Shown here: in pieces, positions 1 to 5,159 of the stretch | Layout: each line of letters opens with the position of its first letter | Numbering within the stretch: the first letter of the stretch is position 1 | From: Acidobacteriaceae bacterium | GTDB lineage: Bacteria > Acidobacteriota > Terriglobia > Terriglobales > Acidobacteriaceae | Reading direction: 5' to 3' | Length of the DNA stretch: 6,388 nt | Assembly: GCA_027364815.1 (NCBI GenBank) | Contig: DAHXOQ010000166.1 | Span: 1 to 6,388, forward strand | Notes under the pieces: model-generated | What the model was told of the DNA's origin: nothing | Databases searched by the model: none | Seen by the model: the letters and a program-made list of their open reading frames with translations, nothing else | Made by a program: the position numbers and the translations under genes

Positions 1-2
1 CT

Positions 3-368
3 TCTCCCCTCCACGTCCTGGCCGCCGTCAAAAACATGGACCCGCGCATAGGCTGCTGCATTGACATTGGCCACACTGTCCGCGCCGGCACTGACGTCGT
101 CGAGGCCATCCACGCCGCAGGCCCTCGCCTCTTCAACCTGCACTTCAAAGATCTCGCCAGCTTCACTTCAAAAGAAAGCCAGGTCGCTGTCGGTCAGGGC
201 ATCATGCCCATCCGCGAAATCTTTCAAGCACTCATCGCCATCCACTACAAAGGTTTCGCCGACCTCGAATACGAAATCCACGCCGAGGACCCCATGCCCG
301 GCGTTATCGAGAGCATAGCCTACATGCGCGGCGTGCTCACTGGCCTTGGCAACCTCACCCACGCCTGA
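3..368 (+). CDS. Sugar phosphate isomerase/epimerase-like TIM-barrel protein, C-terminal part (5' truncated)
   Basis: The frame is already open at base 3 and runs to TGA at 366-368; the ATG at 36 is internal, since reading continues upstream without a stop (SPLHVLAAVKN before it), so the true start lies outside the window. The visible 121 residues look like the last third of a xylose isomerase-like (AP endonuclease 2 family) TIM barrel. Three strand-end motifs fit the metal site of this fold: CIDIGH (Asp codon 63-65, His 72-74), NLHFKD (His 141-143) and LEYE (Glu 267-269 and 273-275). The VGQG loop at 186-197 and the closing DPMPG / YMRG segment also fit the family. Such enzymes bind a divalent metal and isomerise or epimerise sugars, or act on inositol derivatives; the substrate cannot be read from this fragment. 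No terminator with a T-run follows it. Family assignment is fairly sure, exact function unknown. Confidence 0.8.
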   Translation, partial: SPLHVLAAVKNMDPRIGCCIDIGHTVRAGTDVVEAIHAAGPRLFNLHFKDLASFTSKESQVAVGQGIMPIREIFQALIAIHYKGFADLEYEIHAEDPMPGVIESIAYMRGVLTGLGNLTHA

Positions 369-415
369 AGCCGCGGTCATTCAACTCGGCAAAACTGCAA
401 ACGCACTTGGCCAAA

Positions 416-439
416 TGGCAAAATATGCCAGGCATATTT
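416..439. promoter_or_regulatory. Nested palindromes, candidate operator
   Basis: Two inverted repeats overlap here. AAATATGCC-A-GGCATATTT (421-439) is a perfect 9-bp inverted repeat around one base, and TGGCA-N5-TGCCA (416-430) shares its left part. An 8-bp palindrome TTGGCCAA sits just upstream at 407-414. The one-base centre and the lack of a following T-run speak against a terminator and for a dimeric regulator binding site. It lies about 160 bp upstream of the malic enzyme start. The regulator is unknown. Confidence 0.45.
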
Positions 440-470
440 CCCTAAAATGAACAATTTGAATACATTAAAC

Positions 471-480
471 GTGACGTCAC
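471..480. promoter_or_regulatory. GTGACGTCAC palindrome, distal copy of a repeated motif
   Basis: This is a perfect 10-bp palindrome preceded by AAAC. A second GTGANNTCAC, preceded by CAAC, begins at 524, exactly 53 bp downstream, which is close to five helical turns. Two like-shaped sites on the same DNA face suggest cooperative or looping binding by one regulator of the malic enzyme gene. The regulator is not identifiable from sequence. Confidence 0.4.
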
Positions 481-523
481 CTCCTCCAACCCCACCGCAG
501 ATGTAGTGACGCAATACACCAAC

Positions 524-540
524 GTGAGTTCACTGTGAAC
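524..540. promoter_or_regulatory. GTGAGTTCAC / GTTCACTGTGAAC overlapping palindromes, proximal candidate activator site
   Basis: GTGA-GT-TCAC (524-533) overlaps a perfect 6-bp inverted repeat GTTCAC-T-GTGAAC (528-540). If transcription starts about 7 bases after the -10 at 563-568, the 13-bp repeat is centred near -41, the usual place for an activator that touches RNA polymerase at the -35 region. This fits the weak -35 of this promoter. It is an inference from spacing only. Confidence 0.4.
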
Positions 541-568
541 AGCTTTTTGTAACATCACGCTCTATACT
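541..568 (+). promoter_or_regulatory. Candidate sigma70-type promoter of the malic enzyme gene
   Basis: TATACT at 563-568 matches the TATAAT -10 consensus at five of six positions and lies 30 bp before the start codon. There is no good -35 at 16-18 bp; the best is AGCTTT at 541-546, followed by a 16-bp spacer. A weak -35 next to a palindrome centred about 29 bp upstream of the -10 hints at an activator-dependent promoter. Confidence 0.4.
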
Positions 569-598
569 TGCTGTGCTTTCACATAAGGAGAGGCCACT

Positions 599-2329
599 AT
601 GGCTACGTTCGCTGAAGATCACACAGACATTAAAGATCCGCAAACTTCCACTATCGAACCGCGCTGGGTTTCGCTCGCCGGTTTTTCTCTTATCAATGCA
701 CCACTGCTAAACAAAGGCACAGCCTTTACTAACGAAGAGCGCGACGCCTTTCACCTCCACGGCATGTTGCCGCCACACGTTGGCAATCTTGAAGAGCAGG
801 TCGAGCGCCGCCTGAAAGTCTATCGCGAGCAACTGACGCCTTTCAGCAAATACGTCTTTCTGCGCGACCTGCAGGACACGAACGAAACACTTTTCTACGC
901 GCTTGTGCTGAGCAACGTTGAGGAAATGCTGCCTGTCGTATACACGCCTGTCGTCGGCGAGGGCTGCCAGCGATTCAGCGAGATCTGGCACCGTCCGCGC
1001 GGCCTATTCCTGAGCTACTCTAACCGCGATCGCATGGAGCAGATTCTCCGCCATCCGCACTACGACAACGTAAAGTGCATCGTCGTCAGCGATGGCGAAC
1101 GAATCCTCGGCCTCGGTGATCAGGGTGCCGGCGGCATGGGAATTCCCATTGGCAAGATGGCGCTCTATACCGCGCTCGGCGGAATTCATCCCGATAACTG
1201 CCTCCCAATTCTCCTCGACGTTGGCACTGATAATGAAGAACGCCTGGCGAACCCGCTCTACATGGGCTGGCAGCATCATCGCATCCGCGGTCAGGAGTAC
1301 GACGACTTTGTCGATCAGTTTGTTACTTGCGTCAAGAAGCGCTGGCCTCATGTTCTGCTGCAGTGGGAAGACTTCGCAGGCGCCAATGCCGCACGCTTGC
1401 TCGATCACTACCGCAGCCGCATCTGCACCTTCAACGATGACATTCAAGGCACCGCTGCAGTCTCCACTGCCACCATCCTCTCCGCGTTGAATGTCACTGG
1501 GGTTCCAGTTACTGATCAGCGCTTTGTGATTTACGGTTTTGGCAGCGCCGGTATTGGCATTGCGAATCTGCTCGTTTACCTGCTCCGTGAAGCCGGGCTC
1601 ACCGAAGAAGAAGCTCGCAAACGCTTCTACGTCTTCGGTCGCTGTGGCCTCATCACTCCCAGCACAAACAAGGCCCGTCCAGAGCAACTTGTTTATGGGC
1701 GCACTGATGCTGAAGTCAAAGACTGGGCCCGCGATGAAAAGGGCGAAATTGGCTTGACTGAAGTCATCCGCCGCGTTCATCCCACCGTACTAATTGGCGT
1801 CTCCACCCTGCCTGAGGCATTCTCTGAGGAAGCTCTCCGTGAGATGGCCAAGCATGTTGAGCGCCCCATCATCTTCCCGCTCTCCAACCCAACCTCGAAG
1901 ACCGAGGCCAAGCCGCAGGATATTTACGAGTGGACTGATGGTCGCGCGTTGGTTGGCACCGGCTCACCCTTTGATCCGGTCGACTGGAAGGGCCAGAAGA
2001 TTCCCATTACACAGACCAACAACTCGTACATCTTCCCGGGACTCGCACTGGGCATCATTGCAAGCCGTGCCCGCCACGTGACGGACTCCATGATTATGGC
2101 CGCCGCACGTGAGTTGGCTGAGTTGGCGCCAACCAAAACCGACCAGACAACCTCGAAGTTGTTGCCTCCGATTGCCAACTCACGTTCCATCAGCCGCGCT
2201 ATCGGATTGGCTGTTGGCAAGCAGGCAATGGCCGACTGTGTAGCCGAAGTTCATAGCATTGCGGAACTCAACCTTGAACTTGACGCCAACCAGTGGACAC
2301 CCAAGTACGTGCCGTACAAAAGGATGTAA
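599..2329 (+). CDS. maeA: Malic enzyme, large bacterial/eukaryotic-type (malate oxidative decarboxylase)
   Basis: Oxidatively decarboxylates L-malate to pyruvate and CO2 with reduction of NAD(P), in the cytoplasm, linking the TCA cycle to pyruvate. At 576 residues it has the length of the E. coli MaeA / human ME2 class, not the short domain of MaeB-type fusions. The N-terminal malic domain carries the catalytic Tyr115 (VVYTPVVG), Lys186 (GIPIGK), Glu257-Asp258 (QWEDF) and the family signature FNDDIQGTA at 278-286 with metal ligand Asp281. The Rossmann domain has GFGSAG at 313-318, then SNPTS at 429-433, GTGSPF at 453-458 and NNSYIFPG at 474-481. The start is fixed by AAGGAG at 585-590, 8 bases upstream. 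It appears to be transcribed alone: own upstream palindromes and -10, and an intrinsic terminator 18 bp after the stop. Odd point: Gly347 replaces the Asp usual at the end of the second Rossmann strand, so NAD versus NADP use is unclear. Identity as malic enzyme is very sure; the symbol follows the closest E. coli type. Confidence 0.96.
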   Translation: MATFAEDHTDIKDPQTSTIEPRWVSLAGFSLINAPLLNKGTAFTNEERDAFHLHGMLPPHVGNLEEQVERRLKVYREQLTPFSKYVFLRDLQDTNETLFYALVLSNVEEMLPVVYTPVVGEGCQRFSEIWHRPRGLFLSYSNRDRMEQILRHPHYDNVKCIVVSDGERILGLGDQGAGGMGIPIGKMALYTALGGIHPDNCLPILLDVGTDNEERLANPLYMGWQHHRIRGQEYDDFVDQFVTCVKKRWPHVLLQWEDFAGANAARLLDHYRSRICTFNDDIQGTAAVSTATILSALNVTGVPVTDQRFVIYGFGSAGIGIANLLVYLLREAGLTEEEARKRFYVFGRCGLITPSTNKARPEQLVYGRTDAEVKDWARDEKGEIGLTEVIRRVHPTVLIGVSTLPEAFSEEALREMAKHVERPIIFPLSNPTSKTEAKPQDIYEWTDGRALVGTGSPFDPVDWKGQKIPITQTNNSYIFPGLALGIIASRARHVTDSMIMAAARELAELAPTKTDQTTSKLLPPIANSRSISRAIGLAVGKQAMADCVAEVHSIAELNLELDANQWTPKYVPYKRM

Positions 2330-2347
2330 AACCCGGAACATGAAAAC

Positions 2348-2388
2348 AAAAAGGAGCCGCTCAACCACCATTGAGCGGTCCTTTTTTT
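2348..2388 (+). terminator. Intrinsic terminator of the malic enzyme gene
   Basis: A perfect 8-bp core stem CCGCTCAA (2357-2364) / TTGAGCGG (2371-2378) closes a CCACCA loop. It is extended by a G.U pair, a bulged A at 2355 and AAAAAGG / CCTTTTT pairing, and ends in seven T at 2382-2388. The A-run on the left arm means it could also work on the opposite strand, though no convergent gene is visible. Confidence 0.9.
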
Positions 2389-2398
2389 GCAAATATAG

Positions 2399-2414
2399 CG
2401 TGACTGCGGTCACA
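2399..2414. promoter_or_regulatory. CRP/FNR-family-like binding site upstream of feoAB
   Basis: CGTGA-CTGCGG-TCACA matches the CRP consensus TGTGA-N6-TCACA at nine of ten defined positions with the exact 6-bp spacer. It lies 70 bp before the feoA ATG. A start site near 2448, served by the weak TAACAA at 2436-2441, would place it at -41.5, the class II activator position. In E. coli, feo is activated by FNR, a relative of CRP; which member binds here is unknown. Confidence 0.45.
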
Positions 2415-2416
2415 GT

Positions 2417-2429
2417 TAGATTGAATCTA
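2417..2429. promoter_or_regulatory. TAGATTGAATCTA palindrome, candidate iron-regulator operator
   Basis: A perfect 6-bp inverted repeat (TAGATT / AATCTA) around a single G lies between the CRP-like site and the feoA start. With one more T it reads TTAGATT, which resembles in shape the half-sites of DtxR/IdeR-type iron repressors, and it does not look like a Fur box. An iron-responsive repressor is expected for feo genes, but binding here is only inferred. Confidence 0.35.
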
Positions 2430-2484
2430 CGTTTTTAACAATGGCCACAGTCCCCGATGAACGAATCTCAATGGAGGTCACCCA

Positions 2485-2937
2485 ATGAGTTCAGTCAATA
2501 GTCCCCGCAGCGAAAAGACGGTTTGCATAACCAGCCATTCTGGTCGTACACTTAAATACGACCATTCCGGTCGGAGTTTACGGGCCATCCCTTTCAAGAG
2601 GCCTGGAGGAGTACGTCGGTTGAGCGTTTTGAGCGATCTCGAAGCAGGCGGAGAGGCAATATTAGTCTCCTTAAATTTGCCGCCAGCGGTCTCTAACCAT
2701 CTGATGTATATGGGCTTTGTCCCTGATGCGCAGATAAAAATGCTGCGCCGCGCACCAGCTGGCGATCCTACCGTCTATGTTGTTGATGGAATGCAAGTTG
2801 CGCTCCGGCAAGAGACGGCAAAGTCCATTCAAATTAAGCCGCTAACTCAAATCATTCATCAGCAGAAACAGCGTGCGGCCAAGATCGTCGAGGAAGATGA
2901 ACTGCGTATTGATGCTCAGGCGGGAGTCAGCGGATGA
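2485..2937 (+). CDS. feoA: FeoA-domain ferrous iron transport protein with N- and C-terminal extensions
   Basis: FeoA proteins are small cytoplasmic SH3-like partners needed for Fe(II) uptake by FeoB. The FeoA domain spans about residues 46-118; recognisable parts are the LSDLEAGGEA entry, HLMYMGFVPDAQI (family pattern rLleLGlvpGt.i), LRRAPAGDP and VALRQETAKSIQI. The usual family length is about 75-85 residues, whereas this frame gives 150: roughly 45 extra at the N-terminus, including a twofold repeat HSGR(T/S)L (residues 18-23 and 27-32), and a charged, Gln/Glu-rich tail of about 30 residues. The ATG has GGAGGT at 2473-2478, 6 bases upstream. A second possible start is the TTG at 2620, preceded by GGAGGAG, which would give a 105-residue protein beginning at the domain. 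The stop overlaps the feoB start (ATGA), so the two are translationally coupled. Domain identity is sure; the start is less so. Confidence 0.9.
   Translation: MSSVNSPRSEKTVCITSHSGRTLKYDHSGRSLRAIPFKRPGGVRRLSVLSDLEAGGEAILVSLNLPPAVSNHLMYMGFVPDAQIKMLRRAPAGDPTVYVVDGMQVALRQETAKSIQIKPLTQIIHQQKQRAAKIVEEDELRIDAQAGVSG
2605..2622 (+). promoter_or_regulatory. Internal Shine-Dalgarno and in-frame TTG inside feoA
   Basis: GGAGGAG at 2605-2611 is the best Shine-Dalgarno match in the feoA region. It stands 8 bases before an in-frame TTG (2620-2622, codon 46). Initiation there would remove the whole N-terminal extension and start at the FeoA domain. Either this is the true start, or the gene makes two forms, or the match is chance from a Gly-Gly-Val stretch (GGA GGA GTA). 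Confidence 0.4.
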
Positions 2938-4886
2938 GTACCAGCAGTTGCTGTACTCCAGCTCAGAGCTTTGGCACCGCCCCTCTCGACGCCAAGCTGC
3001 TCACCGTTGCCCTGATTGGCCCTCCAAACTCAGGCAAATCCACGCTTTTCAATCGCCTCACCGGACTGCGCCAAAAAGTCGCCAATTACCCCGGCGTCAC
3101 CGTTGAGCAGCACATGGGCAAAATGGCCGGCGTTGGCCGCGCCGATCTCACGCTTATCGATTTGCCCGGTATCTACTCTCTCGATCCTTACTCTGAAGAC
3201 GCGCGCGTCTCCATTGATGTGCTCAAGGGCGAAATGCCTGGCACACCCAAACCCGATGCGGTTCTGCTGGTCCTCGATTCCCTGCATTTGACTCGTCAAC
3301 TGATGCTTGCTGCGCCGATTCTCACTCTCGGCTTGCCGACGATGATCATCCTTAATATGACCGACCTGATGGAGGCCCGCGGCGGCGAGATTAATCCGCT
3401 TGAACTGGCGCGCGAGCTTGGAACGCCAGTCGCACAAGTCAGCGCAACACAAGGCACAGGCATCGATTCCATCCGCCTCTTCCTCAGCAACATTGATTCG
3501 AAATTGCAGGGCAACTCCGCACAAATCAGTGACGATTCACTGCAATTCCATGCCAAGCCTCTTGTGCTGCCTGTCATCGGTAACGCCGCCAGCACCCATC
3601 GCTGGGCCGCGCAGGTCAGCAACCGCACCGGTTACCGCGCACCACTCTCTGCTTCGGCCACCCACCGACTCGACGAAATCCTCCTCCACCGAATCTGGGG
3701 GCCGCTCTTATTCCTGCTCGTCGTCGTGGGCGTCTTTGAAGTTGTCTTCTCCATCGGCCAGCCGCTCTCAGATGGCTTCGGCGAACTCCTCATCCGCGGC
3801 GGTGATCTCCTCCGTCCACTACTGCCATCTGGCTGGATTCAATCCCTCCTCCTCGATGGCGCGTGGAAAGGCGTCTCATCCGTCCTCGTCTTTCTCCCGC
3901 AAATTCTTCTCCTCTTTCTCTTCATCGGAATTCTCGAAGACTCCGGCTACCTCGCCCGCGCAGCTCTCATAGCCGATCGCGTCATGCGCACCACCGGCCT
4001 TAACGGTAAAGCTTTTATTCCGCTCCTCTCCGCCTACGCATGCGCAGTGCCTGCCATTATGGCCACGCGCACCATTGAAAACAAGCGCGACCGATTCGCC
4101 ACCATTCTTGTCACGCCCTTCATGACCTGCTCCGCGCGCCTCCCTGTTTACATGCTCTTGATTGCAGCCTTTGTACCGAATCTCGTTTATCTCCACGGTA
4201 TCCTCGGCCTGCGCACTCTCGTCATGCTCGGCCTCTACGTAGCCGGCGGTGTCGCCGCCTTCACCACCGCGCGCATCCTGAAGAGTTCCATCCTCAAATC
4301 GAGCGAGACTCCCTTCATCCTTGAACTCCCGCAGTACAGAATGCCCACGCTGCACTCACTCTCGTTGCGGCTCATTGATCGCGGCTGGGTCTTTCTCCGC
4401 CAGGCAGGCACAGTAATTCTTTCTGTCACCATGGGCCTCTGGGTTCTCGCGCATCTGCCCATCAGCTTTGTCGGCGGCCACGCCACTGCTCCTGAACTCG
4501 CCGACAGCCTCATCGGAAAACTCGGCCATCTCATCGAGCCACTCATTCAACCCCTCGGTTTCAATTGGAAAATCGGTATTGGACTGCTCTCCAGCGTTCT
4601 TGCACGCGAAGTGATGGTCGCAACCATGGGCACTCTCTATGGTGCAGACCCAGCGACCCACGCAGCGCATCTCCAGACTGCTCTCCATCACGACATGACT
4701 CTCGGCGGCGCGCTCGCATTGATGATCTTCTTCGCCTTCGCTATGCAATGCACATCTACAATGGCCGTCGTCCGCCGCGAGACCAACAGTTGGAAATGGC
4801 CCGCTGTTCAGTTCATTTATATGCTGGCCCTCGCCTGGATCTCAGCCTTCGCCGTCAATCAAATTACCATGTGGTTCTTGCGCTAG
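2934..4886 (+). CDS. feoB: Ferrous iron transporter FeoB (GTPase-permease)
   Basis: FeoB imports Fe(II) across the inner membrane, using an N-terminal G domain. The G domain shows G1 GPPNSGKST (29-37), G2 Thr56 in GVTVE, G3 DLPG (76-79), the FeoB-type G4 NMTD (141-144) and G5 SATQG (170-174). A helical GDI-like spacer covers about 180-250. The membrane part follows, with hydrophobic segments near 255-275, 316-335, 361-380, 388-413, 421-445, 485-508, 545-565, 592-610 and 624-645. Landmarks are GYLARAA (338-344), the first gate ACAVPAIMATRT with Cys370, the second gate FMTCSARLPVY with Cys399, AREVMVATMGTLYG (557-570) and Cys606 before RRETNSWKWP. At 650 residues it is shorter than E. coli FeoB (773) and lacks its cysteine-containing C-terminal tail. 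The start overlaps the feoA stop and has GGGAG at 2922-2926, 7 bases upstream. It adds about 22 residues with a Cys6-Cys7 pair ahead of the G domain. No feoC is present. Confidence 0.97.
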   Translation: MSTSSCCTPAQSFGTAPLDAKLLTVALIGPPNSGKSTLFNRLTGLRQKVANYPGVTVEQHMGKMAGVGRADLTLIDLPGIYSLDPYSEDARVSIDVLKGEMPGTPKPDAVLLVLDSLHLTRQLMLAAPILTLGLPTMIILNMTDLMEARGGEINPLELARELGTPVAQVSATQGTGIDSIRLFLSNIDSKLQGNSAQISDDSLQFHAKPLVLPVIGNAASTHRWAAQVSNRTGYRAPLSASATHRLDEILLHRIWGPLLFLLVVVGVFEVVFSIGQPLSDGFGELLIRGGDLLRPLLPSGWIQSLLLDGAWKGVSSVLVFLPQILLLFLFIGILEDSGYLARAALIADRVMRTTGLNGKAFIPLLSAYACAVPAIMATRTIENKRDRFATILVTPFMTCSARLPVYMLLIAAFVPNLVYLHGILGLRTLVMLGLYVAGGVAAFTTARILKSSILKSSETPFILELPQYRMPTLHSLSLRLIDRGWVFLRQAGTVILSVTMGLWVLAHLPISFVGGHATAPELADSLIGKLGHLIEPLIQPLGFNWKIGIGLLSSVLAREVMVATMGTLYGADPATHAAHLQTALHHDMTLGGALALMIFFAFAMQCTSTMAVVRRETNSWKWPAVQFIYMLALAWISAFAVNQITMWFLR

Positions 4887-5159
4887 CTGTTCTATTAGAA
4901 ATTCACAAGAATCTGACTTGAAAATCGACACATCACCAATGTCATTCTTGTTTACAGAATCAACCTCTTCTCTGCGCACAACCGCCTCAAGACGTGAAAT
5001 CTCAATCTGTGAGAAACTAGTAGTGCGAGAGATTTTCCTGAATTGCAATCTTTCCGAATGGGTTTAAGGCTGAGTTCGACCCAATCCACACTCAACTAAT
5101 TGCTTTCTCGGGCGCATTGCGCGCTCCAACGGCAACCTGCGCAAGGAAATTTAAAGTTC
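4887..5159. other. Intergenic gap between feoB and the ABC-F gene, no gene supported
   Basis: This 273-bp stretch is AT-richer than its neighbours and has no convincing coding frame. It holds an 8-bp inverted repeat ACAAGAAT (4905-4912) / ATTCTTGT (4944-4951) with a 31-base loop and no T-run, so it is a poor terminator. A 6-bp inverted repeat TTGCGC / GCGCAA (5117-5122 / 5139-5144) ends at the ribosome binding site of the next gene. I see no promoter with both boxes well matched; ACTAAT at 5095-5100 is the best -10-like hexamer. Confidence 0.6.

Noticed and set aside
36..368. Treating the ATG at 36 as the start of the first gene
   Set aside because: The frame is open upstream to the window edge and the visible part is only the C-terminal end of a TIM barrel.
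1004..1780. Long open frame on the - strand (258 codons) inside the malic enzyme gene
   Set aside because: It is fully antisense to a conserved enzyme, has no recognisable domain, and is explained by the codon bias of the + strand gene.
3030..3524. Minus-strand frame of 164 codons within feoB
   Set aside because: It is antisense to the conserved G domain and its translation resembles no family I know.
4905..4951. 8-bp inverted repeat after feoB as a terminator
   Set aside because: The loop is 31 bases and no T-run follows, so it does not meet the pattern of an intrinsic terminator.
4842..5048. Minus-strand frame of 68 codons reaching into the feoB/ABC-F gap
   Set aside because: It begins with a TTG, overlaps the feoB end, and shows no recognisable domain or ribosome binding site.
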